The translations under genes and the position numbers were made by a program. Under the pieces are notes generated by a model that saw only the letters and a list, made by a program, of their open reading frames with translations, ran no database searches and was not told the DNA's origin. DNA of 64,000 bases from Planctomycetota bacterium (GTDB lineage: Bacteria; Planctomycetota; Phycisphaerae; Sedimentisphaerales; Anaerohalosphaeraceae): NCBI GenBank assembly GCA_019456225.1, contig VRUI01000016.1, forward strand, positions 1 to 64,000, read 5' to 3'. Shown one piece after another: positions 26,165 through 34,796 of this stretch (position 1 is its first letter; every line of letters begins with the position of its first letter).

Positions 26165-27115
26165 ATGGTTTTTCTTAGGCTCATGGGTGGTATGGGAAAT
26201 CAAATGTTTCAGTATGCCATGGCAAGGACTTTGTGTTTAAAGAATGGCAATGAACTGATCATTGATCCTTCGTTGCTCAGTGACAATGAAAGTATGAATT
26301 CTGCGGGGCTTTCTTTAAGGTCTTATGCGCTTGATGTTTTTGATATTCCGGCTCAAATTACAGATAGCCAGCCTGTTCAAAAAGTTCTGAAGGTCAGAAG
26401 GCAGGACAAGTTAAAAAAAGCGGCTGCGATTTTGTTTTGCTCGATCGCAAATAAGTTTTCAGGCTCATGGATGGTTGGTATTGTTGAAAGAAAAAAAGTG
26501 GGATTCGATAAGAGTCTATTGAATCTGCCGTCAGAAGTATATCTTCAGGGTTATTTCCCAAGCTATAAATATTTTGTAGATTCTGAAGAAGTAATTCGGA
26601 AAGAATTTGCTTTTAATGTAGAACCTGGTCAGCAGAATCGTAAAATTATAGATATGATCTCATCCTCTAATTCCGTTAGTTTACATGTCAGGCGTGGAGA
26701 TTATGTTTCTAATGAAAAAACGAAGGATAAATTTGGCGTTTGTAGTCTTGAGTATTATAAAAGGGCAGTCGATTATATCTCAAAGAATGTTGAGCAGCCG
26801 CATTTTTTTGTTTTCACGAATGACCTTGATTATGTAGAGGATAATCTGGAAATCAATTGCCCAGCAACGTTTGTGACTGAAAATAGCGGCAGTAAAAGCT
26901 TTGAAGATATGCGTTTGATGAGTCTTTGTAAACATAATATAATAGCCAATAGCTCATTTAGCTGGTGGGGTGCGTGGCTGAATAAGAACCCGGAAAAGAT
27001 TGTAATATGTCCTTCGCCTGCATTTGATAAGCTGGATATCAGAGATGAAGATTTTTATCCTGAGGATTGGGTGAGTCTCCCTAAAGGAAAACAGGTTGTT
27101 GAGCAGCCTGAATAG
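26165..27115 (+). CDS. Alpha-1,2-fucosyltransferase-type glycosyltransferase (GT11)
   Basis: About 316 residues. The family signatures are MGGMGNQMFQYAMAR at the N-terminus, SLHVRRGDYVS (the HxRRGD donor-binding motif) and IIANSSFSWWGAWLN. GT11 enzymes transfer L-fucose from GDP-fucose in alpha-1,2 linkage to a glycan. No fucose-nucleotide synthesis genes are in the window. The ATG at 26165 has AAGGAG (26154-26159) at a good distance. Family assignment is firm; the acceptor is unknown. Confidence 0.9.
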   Translation: MVFLRLMGGMGNQMFQYAMARTLCLKNGNELIIDPSLLSDNESMNSAGLSLRSYALDVFDIPAQITDSQPVQKVLKVRRQDKLKKAAAILFCSIANKFSGSWMVGIVERKKVGFDKSLLNLPSEVYLQGYFPSYKYFVDSEEVIRKEFAFNVEPGQQNRKIIDMISSSNSVSLHVRRGDYVSNEKTKDKFGVCSLEYYKRAVDYISKNVEQPHFFVFTNDLDYVEDNLEINCPATFVTENSGSKSFEDMRLMSLCKHNIIANSSFSWWGAWLNKNPEKIVICPSPAFDKLDIRDEDFYPEDWVSLPKGKQVVEQPE

Positions 27116-27152
27116 TTTTTTATGCAAATAATCAACAAGATAGGAGTTTATC

Positions 27153-27914
27153 GTGAATTACTTAAAAAGTCTTTATCGTTATTACAGGGAATCTCAGAAA
27201 AAAAGAGGACGTAAGCGGAAAGCTGAGCGTCAGAAAGAAAAGATGAAATCGTTTTATGTTCAATTTATCAAGCCGGGGCAGATATGTTTTGATATTGGCG
27301 CTAATATGGGAAACCGCGCTGAGGTTTTTCTAGAACTAGGAGCTAGGGTTGTTTCGGTCGAACCACAGGAAGAATGTTGCAAGCATTTGGATAATAGATT
27401 TGGCGATAATGCAAACTTTATTCTGATTAACAAGGCTCTTGATAAAGTCCGAGGTCAGCAGGAGTTTTTTATTAGTAATGCTAGTACTCTTTCGTCTATG
27501 TCATCTGAATGGATCGGATTTGCAAAAAAACATGAGCCATTTCAGGGTAGCAATTGGGATACAAAGGTTTTGGTAGAAACAACGACATTGGATGATCTGA
27601 TTTCAGAAAATGGTGTACCGGTGTTTTGTAAGATTGATGTCGAGGGATTTGAGTACAATGTTTTGCAGGGTCTATCCAAACAGATTCCTTTCATATCTTT
27701 TGAGTTTACATCAGGCCTTATCGAATCTACAGTTAAGTGCATTAATCATTTGAATGAAATTAGTATGATGGAGTTTAATTATTCTATAGGCGAATCAATG
27801 GTATTTGAGCTGCCAGAATTTATTTCAAGCGAACAGATTATTGACGTTGTAAAGGGCTTGGGGTTGTCAGGTGTTGCAGGGGGCGATATTTATGCAAGAG
27901 AGTGTCGTTCTTAA
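27153..27914 (+). CDS. FkbM-family methyltransferase
   Basis: 253 residues. A highly basic N-terminus (KKRGRKRKAERQKEK) precedes the SAM fold with CFDIGANMGNRAEVFLELGARVVSVEPQ, then TTTLDDLISENGVPVFCKIDVEGFEYNVLQG, the FkbM hallmark. Members are O-methyltransferases of sugars and polyketides. The start is GTG at 27153 behind AGGAG. Substrate unknown, probably a glycan hydroxyl in this cluster. Confidence 0.87.
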   Translation: MNYLKSLYRYYRESQKKRGRKRKAERQKEKMKSFYVQFIKPGQICFDIGANMGNRAEVFLELGARVVSVEPQEECCKHLDNRFGDNANFILINKALDKVRGQQEFFISNASTLSSMSSEWIGFAKKHEPFQGSNWDTKVLVETTTLDDLISENGVPVFCKIDVEGFEYNVLQGLSKQIPFISFEFTSGLIESTVKCINHLNEISMMEFNYSIGESMVFELPEFISSEQIIDVVKGLGLSGVAGGDIYARECRS

Positions 27915-28013
27915 AAAGCGAACATTGAAATTACTTATTGTGTCAAACTACCGAACGGGTTAAAATATTTTATAGAGTTTTGTAATGGTTTTAAATGAAA
28001 GCTGATTTTAATA

Positions 28014-28028
28014 AACTGATAATCAGTT
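28014..28028. promoter_or_regulatory. Palindrome overlapping a -35 box
   Basis: AACTGAT-A-ATCAGTT is a perfect 7+7 inverted repeat. Its last two bases are the first two of the TTGACT -35 candidate at 28027. This is the placement expected of an operator, but no regulator is encoded nearby. Confidence 0.35.
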
Positions 28029-28056
28029 GACTTATTTGAGCTCGACATTTTATTTT
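28027..28056 (+). promoter_or_regulatory. Promoter candidate inside the first glycan cluster
   Basis: TTGACT (28027-28032), 18 nt, TATTTT (28051-28056). It stands about 30 nt before the methyltransferase start at 28087, within the widest gap of this cluster (about 170 bp). An alternative is TTGTGT-17-TAAAAT at 27938-27966. Confidence 0.35.
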
Positions 28057-28086
28057 TATGAAGTGATTACTAGTGAAAGGTTGTAA

Positions 28087-28758
28087 ATGGGCGACATTAA
28101 TCAATACTACTATATAGAAAGTAATTCGGATTTATTTGAAGGGCCTTTTTTGGAGATCGGCTCTAAGGACTATGGTAACACCCAGGATTTGCGTCCGCTG
28201 TTTAAAGACAAAGGTGATTACACGGGAACTGATATGTTCAGCGGGAAAGGCGTCGATATTGTTCAGGATATGACAGTTGATTTCGACAGATTGAGTGAAG
28301 TCTTTGATAATAAGCGTTTTGGTACAATATTTTGCCTGAGCGTTCTTGAGCATTGCGAAAATCCGTTCAAGATGGCAGAGAATATTACGCGATTATTAAA
28401 GCCGGGCGGGCATATCGTGTTATCGGTTCCGTTCTGCTGGCAGATACATGGTTACCCGCAAGATTTCTGGAGATTTACTCCTCAAGGGATCAAGAAGCTG
28501 TTTTCGGAAATTGATTTTATCGACGAAAAGAGCCTGGCTTGCACATCGAGGCCAAATGATTTCCGCAAAATAGACGAAGAACTGACCAAAATAACATTTA
28601 GCTATACGGCTCACAAGAAAGATGGGAATTTAGTTCGTGCGGTATCGGCTAAACTATTGAAAATGCTCTCCAAGGTTGGCGTTTTGAAATGGCTTACAGG
28701 CTACCGGTATCTTTTCCCCGCGACGAATATATTTGCGATTGGGAAAGTTAAGAAATAG
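28087..28758 (+). CDS. SAM-dependent methyltransferase (type 11)
   Basis: 223 residues. PFLEIGSKDYGNTQDL is the motif I variant, FGTIFCLSVLEHCENPFKMAENITRLLKPGGHIVLSVPF gives motifs II-IV, and DFWRFTPQGIKKLF is common in glycan-cluster methyltransferases. AAAGG precedes the ATG. It follows a 172-bp gap with its own promoter candidates, so it may begin a sub-operon. Acceptor unknown. Confidence 0.8.
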   Translation: MGDINQYYYIESNSDLFEGPFLEIGSKDYGNTQDLRPLFKDKGDYTGTDMFSGKGVDIVQDMTVDFDRLSEVFDNKRFGTIFCLSVLEHCENPFKMAENITRLLKPGGHIVLSVPFCWQIHGYPQDFWRFTPQGIKKLFSEIDFIDEKSLACTSRPNDFRKIDEELTKITFSYTAHKKDGNLVRAVSAKLLKMLSKVGVLKWLTGYRYLFPATNIFAIGKVKK

Positions 28759-28792
28759 AATCAGTTGTAATTTTAACGGGCACTGCTGAGAA

Positions 28793-29776
28793 TTGAATTT
28801 ACTTGTAATATCAAATAATCCTGATCGGCCTAGTTATCGGCAGCGGTTTGGGGTTTATATTGGGCGGCTTTATGACGTGGGGATTGAGGCTGAGGTTGTT
28901 GTTTTGCCTAAGGGGATATTGTCTCGCTGGCGGTTGTTTCGGCGGGCTGGCTCATTCGATGGGGTTTTTCTGCATAAGAAGCGTTTGAATTTTTTCGACG
29001 CTTTCTTTCTTCGGATGTTTTCGCGTAAGATCATCTATGATTTTGATGACGCTATTATGTATGACGATAAACGGCCTGGCAGGGGGAGCTCTAAGCGGCT
29101 GATGGATTTTGCGCGGACCGCTAAACTTGCTGATGTTGTGGTCGCAGGCAACAAGTACCTTGCTGAGCATGCTTTGAAATATAACAGTAATGTTGAAGTG
29201 CTGGCTACGGGGCTTGATGTTGGTGCTTACGATATAGACGCTGAGAGAGTTGATGGCGGCAAAGTCAGGCTTGTCTGGATCGGCAGTAAGAGTACTCTTA
29301 TGTATCTGGAGGGTTTAAGAGAGGTGCTTGAGGAGATTGGCAGGCGATATGATAATGTTGTTTTGCGGATCATTTGCGATGCGTTTCTTGATCTGGAGAA
29401 TATGGAAGTTGAAAAAGTTGACTGGGCATTAGAGTCGCAGTCGCGACAACTGCGAGAAAGCGATATTGGGCTTGCTCCTCTTACGGATGACAATTTTACC
29501 CGCGGCAAATGCGGGTTTAAGATCCTGCAGTATATGGCCGCGTCCTTGCCGGTTGTTGCCAGTCCTGTTGGGGTTAATGGGGATTTAATTAATGATGAGG
29601 CGGCTGGTTTGACCGCAGAAACGCCTGAGGAGTGGATTGCGGCATTAAATAAGCTTATTGCCGATAAGGATATTAGAGGCAGGATGGGTAAAACAGGACG
29701 AGATGGTGTTGGTGAGTTTGGTTTGGGGGTTATTGGCGGGGAATTAGTGAATATTATCAAAAAGACGTTAGAGTAG
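28793..29776 (+). CDS. Glycosyltransferase family 4
   Basis: 327 residues. The start is TTG at 28793, in LLVISNNPDRPSYRQRFGVY. IIYDFDDAIMYDDKRPGR and ADVVVAGNKYLAEHA mark the GT4 N-domain. The C-domain has VRLVWIGSKSTLMYLEGL, DIGLAPLTDDNFTRGKCGFKILQYMAASLPVVASPVG, where EX7E is replaced by the KCGFKILQYM form seen in a known subgroup. Shorter than average GT4. Sugar specificity is unknown. Confidence 0.82.
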   Translation: MNLLVISNNPDRPSYRQRFGVYIGRLYDVGIEAEVVVLPKGILSRWRLFRRAGSFDGVFLHKKRLNFFDAFFLRMFSRKIIYDFDDAIMYDDKRPGRGSSKRLMDFARTAKLADVVVAGNKYLAEHALKYNSNVEVLATGLDVGAYDIDAERVDGGKVRLVWIGSKSTLMYLEGLREVLEEIGRRYDNVVLRIICDAFLDLENMEVEKVDWALESQSRQLRESDIGLAPLTDDNFTRGKCGFKILQYMAASLPVVASPVGVNGDLINDEAAGLTAETPEEWIAALNKLIADKDIRGRMGKTGRDGVGEFGLGVIGGELVNIIKKTLE

Positions 29777-29875
29777 TTTACGATTAATAATTAGAGGACC
29801 AGGGTTATCTCGGGCGTATAAGGAGTGCATGCGGCATTACGGTCCTTTTTTGCCGGTTTATAGTTGGGTTTGCTC

Positions 29876-29904
29876 TTGACCGTGGGGCATGAGTGTGCTA
29901 TTCT
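29876..29904 (+). promoter_or_regulatory. Sigma70-type promoter candidate for the ABC exporter
   Basis: TTGACC (29876-29881), 17 nt, TATTCT (29899-29904). Initiation near 29911 leaves a short leader before GGAG at 29927-29930. It suggests the exporter is also transcribed separately from the glycan genes. Confidence 0.5.
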
Positions 29905-29936
29905 TTTGCCCTTTAGAACTAATAATGGAGTATTTG

Positions 29937-32114
29937 ATGTCCAGAAAAAAAGATGATTTGACCGCTTTTTGGCGGGTTTTTAAGTATGTTTGGCCTCAGT
30001 GGCCAAGGATTGTTGCTGTCGTATGCGTTGTTTTTGTAATCGCGGTGCTTTTTGCGCTTAGCTTTATGACGATCGGGCCGCTGCTTAAAGTTATGATGGG
30101 TGAGGAGGGAATCCACGGCTGGGTCGACAGGAAGATTTGTGACAGCCGGTATGGTATGGATTTCTATGTGCCTAAACTTTCGGATTTCACGGAAGACGGC
30201 AAATCCGATGTTGCTTCTTATCTTCAGATCACCAGCGTTGACAGCAAAGGGCTTGCGTCAGTTGCAGGGCTGAAATTACAAGATAAGATAATCGGGTTTG
30301 GTGACAGAGTTCCTGACGGGGAAATAAGTGTTTCATCGGCTGTACTTCTTGAAAAGTTGGCCAAGGCTGAATCTGTTGACAAGATCGATCTGCTGGTAAT
30401 AAGGGATAGTAACTTAGGGCGACCTACAGAGATGACGGTTTCTCTTGAAGTTCCTGAACTGAAAGGTTTTCAGGGCTGGGTGATAGACAGAGTGCAAAGT
30501 TCGATGAAATTCGTACCCAGGGGGCAGTCTCAAACAACAAAGCGTAAGGCGATTATTTTCATAATACTTGTTATGGCTGTTGTTACTACGATACGATGTT
30601 TTGCGAGATTCGTTCAGAATTACCTTGCCGAAAAAATTGTGCAAACGGCTATAGCTGAAGTCCGGCAGGATTGCTTCGCTAAGGTTATGGATATGCCTGT
30701 GGGACGTTTTTCTCATCAAGGTACCAGTGATACCACAAGCAGGATTGTCGGAGATACGGCTGCTGCTGCGAGAGGCGTTAAAATATTGCTCGGTAAAGCC
30801 CTGCGTGAGCCAATGAAGGCTATTGCGGTTCTAGCCGGTGCAATGTTTATCAGCCCGAAATTGTGTTTGATCTTTCTTGCTATGGCACCGGTTACGATAG
30901 GGCTGTTTGGGGTACTTGGCAAGCGAATAAGAAAGGCTACGATGAAGTCTCTGGTGAGCAGTGCCAGAATGCTCGGCAGGGTGACAGGTGTCGTAAATGC
31001 TTTGAAAGTGGTTAAGGTTTATAATAATCAGGAGCGAGAGGCAGAGCATTATCGTGGTATTAATAACCGGTTGCTCAGGCATACTCTTAGAATTGCAAAA
31101 GTGCAGGCAATGACCAATCCCCTGATGGAAGTTATGGGTATGATCGCCGGTTCTGCCGCACTGCTCGTTGGTATATATTGGGTTACCAGTCCGGGCAGTA
31201 ATATTAAGCCCAGTGATTTTCTTACTCTGCTGGTATTGCTTGGTACTGCCGCTGAGTCTATTCGTAAGGTCAGTGATGTCTGGAATAAACTTCAGGGCGC
31301 CAATGCGGCGTCTGAGAGGGTGTTTGAGATTATCGATGTTCCGAGTGAGCCTGAAAAAGCAGATGCTGTCGAACTTGTGCCTCTGCATGAAAGCATTGAG
31401 TTTAGAGATATTGTATTTACCTATCCCGGAAACGAAACAACAACTCTTAAGGGTGTAAGTCTTACGGTTAAAGCCGGTGAGACGGTAGCGGTTGTCGGGC
31501 CTAACGGTTCGGGAAAAACCACACTCATAAACCTGATCCCGAGATTTTATGAGCCGGATTCGGGTTCGATACTGATCGACGGCAAGGAGATCGTCGACGG
31601 CACTCTGAAAAGTCTTCGCGCCCAAATCGGTATGGTTACCCAGAATGTTGTGACGTTCAACGAGTCGGTTGCGGCGAATATCGGCTATGGCAAGCAGGAA
31701 GCTCACATTGACGAGGTCATCGAGGCTGCAAAGCGTTCTCATGTTCATGAGTTTATCGAGCCGCTGCCGGATGGATATGATACTGTGATCGGTGAAAACA
31801 ATGCAGGTTTTAGCGGCGGCCAGCTCCAGCGGATCGTTATCGCAAGGGCGATCATTAAGAATCCAGAGATACTGATTTTCGATGAGGCTATGAGCCAGAT
31901 CGACGCTGACAGTGAGGCGAAGATCAATGCAGCATTGAAAGGGCTTATGACCAACAGGACCTGCTTCATTATCGCGCACAGATTCAGCACGGTGATATCG
32001 GCTGACCGGATCGTGGTCATGGACGAAGGTAAGGTCTCGGCGATGGGCACGCATGATGAGCTGATGGAAAAGAGCCCCCTTTATCGCGGTCTCTACGAAA
32101 CACAACTGATGTAG
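29937..32114 (+). CDS. MsbA-like ABC exporter with a PDZ-like domain in the first periplasmic loop
   Basis: 725 residues. TM1 is at about 26-48. Instead of the short TM1-TM2 loop of MsbA there are about 150 residues (50-200); within them, 88-172 read as a PDZ domain, with LQITSVDSKGLASVAGLKLQ then DKIIGFGDRVPDG, LLEKLAKA and DKIDLLVIRDS. TM2 begins near 205. The nucleotide-binding domain is complete: Walker A GPNGSGKTTL (521-530), signature FSGGQLQR (625-632), Walker B ILIFDE (645-650) and H-loop His681. It should be a homodimeric lipid or lipid-linked glycan flippase. The ATG at 29937 has GGAG 6 nt upstream; an ATG 5 codons upstream is less likely. It closes the plus-strand cluster. Confidence 0.88.
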   Translation: MSRKKDDLTAFWRVFKYVWPQWPRIVAVVCVVFVIAVLFALSFMTIGPLLKVMMGEEGIHGWVDRKICDSRYGMDFYVPKLSDFTEDGKSDVASYLQITSVDSKGLASVAGLKLQDKIIGFGDRVPDGEISVSSAVLLEKLAKAESVDKIDLLVIRDSNLGRPTEMTVSLEVPELKGFQGWVIDRVQSSMKFVPRGQSQTTKRKAIIFIILVMAVVTTIRCFARFVQNYLAEKIVQTAIAEVRQDCFAKVMDMPVGRFSHQGTSDTTSRIVGDTAAAARGVKILLGKALREPMKAIAVLAGAMFISPKLCLIFLAMAPVTIGLFGVLGKRIRKATMKSLVSSARMLGRVTGVVNALKVVKVYNNQEREAEHYRGINNRLLRHTLRIAKVQAMTNPLMEVMGMIAGSAALLVGIYWVTSPGSNIKPSDFLTLLVLLGTAAESIRKVSDVWNKLQGANAASERVFEIIDVPSEPEKADAVELVPLHESIEFRDIVFTYPGNETTTLKGVSLTVKAGETVAVVGPNGSGKTTLINLIPRFYEPDSGSILIDGKEIVDGTLKSLRAQIGMVTQNVVTFNESVAANIGYGKQEAHIDEVIEAAKRSHVHEFIEPLPDGYDTVIGENNAGFSGGQLQRIVIARAIIKNPEILIFDEAMSQIDADSEAKINAALKGLMTNRTCFIIAHRFSTVISADRIVVMDEGKVSAMGTHDELMEKSPLYRGLYETQLM

Positions 32115-32181
32115 TATACCTGGTGCTCTGCAGAGTCCAAATATTAAATCCCTAAAATGGGTTCGTTTGGTAATTTTGCTT

Positions 32182-32203
32182 ATTTAAAAGTCTCCTTTTA
32201 AAT
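32182..32203. repeat. AT-rich inverted repeat between convergent genes
   Basis: ATTTAAAAG-tctc-CTTTTAAAT, a perfect 9+9 inverted repeat, lies at the convergent ends of the ABC exporter and the unknown gene at 32198, overlapping the latter's stop region. It might act as a weak bidirectional terminator, but it has no GC stem. Confidence 0.4.
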
Positions 32204-32863
32204 GGGTATATCTCCTGAACTTACATCAATGTCCAGTATCTGCGGGGCGGATACTGGCTGACCGAAACGAGTTGACTGAAGACGCTGAAGTTCATGTATG
32301 GCTTTGTAGAGGGTTTTGTCAATCTGGCCCTTGTAGCGGTGGAGCCTTTCCAGCAGATTTTCTGAAGTAAAATCTGCAACCACTGCCTGGCCCAATTTCA
32401 GATCGTTTGGTTCTGGCGAGTCATCCCGTGAATCATTATCTGGTGTTTTTGCAGGTTCATCTTCGACAGGATATTCATTCTTGCCGGGTAGACCGGTGTA
32501 TGTTTTTGTGAAATGTACGATAAAGGGCAAAGAGTTTTTGCCCTTTGAAACCGATTTGGGAGTAAACATGCTGTTTAGCATCTCGACCTCGATTCGGCCT
32601 GCGCGGTTTAGACGCCAAAATGAAGCGGCTATCCGATTTGTGAGCAGCTGTTCCAGGATGCCGACCGGCTGAAATGAATCTGTCATGAGGTTACGGAAAT
32701 CGGCAAACTCCTGGGCGTTTTCATCTTTGATAACCACATGGCTTGACAACAGGCCGTGGGTAGTAGCATTTTTCGAGGAGATTAACTTGCCCTCGGTGGT
32801 CTTCGGTCCGGTTGATTTAAGGGCATTATTTCTGTTGGCTTCTATTTGTTTATCACTAATCAT
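32198..32863 (-). CDS. Protein of unknown function with 'NNALKSTGPKTTEGK' N-terminus
   Basis: 221 residues. The N-terminus (SDKQIEANRNNALKSTGPKT then EGKLISSKNATTHGLLS) is the signature of a widespread family of unknown function, common in planctomycetes and acidobacteria and often multicopy. The middle is helical and basic (RIAASFWRLNRAGRIEVEML). An acidic, proline-rich linker follows at about 125-155. LLERLHRYKGQIDKTLYKAIHELQRLQ forms a C-terminal helical motif. There is no signal peptide and no catalytic motif. The family resemblance is from memory. It stands alone between the two glycan clusters. Confidence 0.65.
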   Translation of the reverse strand: MISDKQIEANRNNALKSTGPKTTEGKLISSKNATTHGLLSSHVVIKDENAQEFADFRNLMTDSFQPVGILEQLLTNRIAASFWRLNRAGRIEVEMLNSMFTPKSVSKGKNSLPFIVHFTKTYTGLPGKNEYPVEDEPAKTPDNDSRDDSPEPNDLKLGQAVVADFTSENLLERLHRYKGQIDKTLYKAIHELQRLQSTRFGQPVSAPQILDIDVSSGDIPI

Positions 32864-33265
32864 TTTATGGTCCTTTCACAGATCTCAATGAATATATTAT
32901 TATTACAATAATATAATTTTGACCGCCATAAAAAATCTGTCAAGTCAGGATATATTGGCAGAACTCATGAGACGGATTGAACCGCAAAGTTTTTTCTAAA
33001 AATAATATTTTTGCGCAGGATGGATTGAAATTAACAACAAGCAGACAGCAATGAGCAGGAAGCTTTAAGTGCGCCAAAAGGGCGGGGGCTGTTTGCTACC
33101 ACCTATGTTTTGGGCCTTTTTGGTAGAAAAGCAAGTTTTTAGTTGTAAGTCCTAAGTGTTTAGGGTATTCTCAGAGATACCATAGTGGCAGGTGGCAAGT
33201 TGGAAAGAAAGAAGATTTGAAAGTACGAAGGTGGGAAGGATTGAAGTCCATTGGAAGGATATGAG
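32864..33265. other. Intergenic region with repeat words
   Basis: No gene is seen. The region is A+T-rich to about 33050. It then holds CTACCA (33096-33101) pairing with TGGTAG (33121-33126) around CCTATGTTTTGGGCC. The reverse complement of this segment (GGCCCAAAACATAGGTGG) matches a word at the left end of the window (321-339). G+A-rich minisatellite-like words (GGTGGCAAGTTGGAAAG and similar, 33187-33250) run up to the next gene's ribosome-binding site. Confidence 0.45.
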
Positions 33266-34789
33266 ATGTCAGTTGAACAATGCAAAGACAAACTAATAGA
33301 CAAGCAGGCCATAAAGCACCTTGCAATTCTATTGGCAATTGCACTTGTAATAGGCATCTACCTGATCATCACAACGGTTCTTATTTCCAAAGATGGAGTA
33401 TTCTACATAGAGCGCGCCCAGCAATTCATGAGCGACCCGATTGGGATCATTAAAAACCATCCGCCGGGCTATCCGTTTCTGATATTGGTCACTCACAAGT
33501 GCGCTTCTGTGCTTTCTGATGATTCATCTGTGTTTATCTGGATATATTCTGCTCAGAGTGTGACTTTGCTGTGCAGACTGCTGGCTCTTGTCCCTTTATA
33601 CTTTATGGGAAAATTATTAGTAGGAAGTAAGAACAGCTTTTCGGCACTTCTGATATTGATCTTTTTACCTTTTCCATCAAAAACCGTTTGTGACGTAGTC
33701 AGGGAATGGCCGTATCTTCTATTTCTATCTACGGGTTTTTTCTTCTTGCTATGGACTGCAATATCTCGGAAGTGGTGGCTATTTGGCCTTGTTGGCCTAA
33801 GCTGTGGTTTGGGATACTGGATACGCTCCGAGAGTTTACAAATACTCGTTTACGGTTTTCTATGGGGAGGACTGGGGTTGCTTAGGCCAAAACTGTGGGG
33901 TTTGAGTAGATGGAAGGTGATCGCTGCGGTGGGATTATTGCTTTTGGGTTTTACGATGTCAGCATCACCATACATGAGATGTTTAGGCAGAATTGTTCCT
34001 CATAGAGTAATCCGTACTATGAGAATTTTTTCTTTTAATGAATTGTCGGACAAAACTGACTCGCAAATAGCTAATGCGAATGGTTTATGCTCTAATTCTG
34101 CAGGAATTATCTCTGGAAATGTTTTGAAAGCTCTTGGTGAAATTTTCAAAAAAATCGGTGAAACCATGATGTGGTTCTTTGTTCCGTTTTTATTTATAGG
34201 TTTGTGGGCCTATTTCAGACAGGGCGTTAGATACGAGTATTCGGTGCTGGTGACAGCTTTTATCCTGGTGAATCTCGCCATGATAGTACTTCGTTATTGT
34301 TATATCCAGCCGCTTGTTAGCCAAAGGTGGACCTTGCCTTTGGTCGTAGTTATTGTTTTTTATGTTCCAGTTGGATTGCAGATCGTGGGTAATTGGTTGA
34401 ATAACAAATGCAATCAGGACAAAGAAAAAGCCGTCATCACAGAGGATAAGCGGTTTTCATGGTTTGTTATTTTGTTTTTGGTTGGCGTCGGAATATGTAT
34501 TCCAAAACTGCTCAGGCCTGTTGGTATAGATAAGAGTGGTTATAAGGATACTGCGAAGTGGCTAAGAGACAATACAGGGAAGAAGGAAGTTGTTGTTGTA
34601 CCAGATAAACGTATCGCATTTTATGCAGACAGAAAAAGGCTGCGAATGGAAAATTCGAATAACAGCATGGGAGGTTATTACCGTGTGGAATTAGTGGAAG
34701 GCGATCAAGAGAGCGGTGAAGTGTCATATTGGGTTAATCAACGGAGAAAAAAGAAAAAGGTCGTTGTAAGTCGAGGAAGTGAAATGTAG
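33266..34789 (+). CDS. GT-C-type membrane glycosyltransferase (ArnT/PMT-like)
   Basis: About 507 residues with roughly ten to twelve hydrophobic segments. After TM1, the first periplasmic loop holds KDGVFYIERAQQFMSDP (acidic residue near the start, typical of GT-C catalysis) and HPPGYPFLIL, as in dolichyl-phosphate-mannose or ArnT-like transferases. VVREWPYLLFLSTG and WIRSESLQILVYG are further family-like blocks. A soluble C-terminal part (about 420-507) follows the last TM. It would use a polyprenyl-phosphate sugar in the periplasm. The ATG at 33266 has GGAAGG 7 nt upstream. It converges with the second cluster, 7 bp apart. Assignment rests on topology and short motifs. Confidence 0.7.
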   Translation: MSVEQCKDKLIDKQAIKHLAILLAIALVIGIYLIITTVLISKDGVFYIERAQQFMSDPIGIIKNHPPGYPFLILVTHKCASVLSDDSSVFIWIYSAQSVTLLCRLLALVPLYFMGKLLVGSKNSFSALLILIFLPFPSKTVCDVVREWPYLLFLSTGFFFLLWTAISRKWWLFGLVGLSCGLGYWIRSESLQILVYGFLWGGLGLLRPKLWGLSRWKVIAAVGLLLLGFTMSASPYMRCLGRIVPHRVIRTMRIFSFNELSDKTDSQIANANGLCSNSAGIISGNVLKALGEIFKKIGETMMWFFVPFLFIGLWAYFRQGVRYEYSVLVTAFILVNLAMIVLRYCYIQPLVSQRWTLPLVVVIVFYVPVGLQIVGNWLNNKCNQDKEKAVITEDKRFSWFVILFLVGVGICIPKLLRPVGIDKSGYKDTAKWLRDNTGKKEVVVVPDKRIAFYADRKRLRMENSNNSMGGYYRVELVEGDQESGEVSYWVNQRRKKKKVVVSRGSEM

Positions 34790-34796
34790 GAGGGAG

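Noticed and set aside
29829-29879. Tiny 16-codon frame (MRHYGPFLPVYSWVCS) behind AAGGAG upstream of the exporter
   Set aside because: The ribosome-binding site is good, but the frame is too short to judge, has no regulatory codon run, and ends upstream of the exporter promoter candidate.
30831-32105. 424-codon open frame on the minus strand opposite the ABC exporter
   Set aside because: It overlaps the nucleotide-binding domain with all ABC motifs on the other strand; it has no recognised motif of its own.
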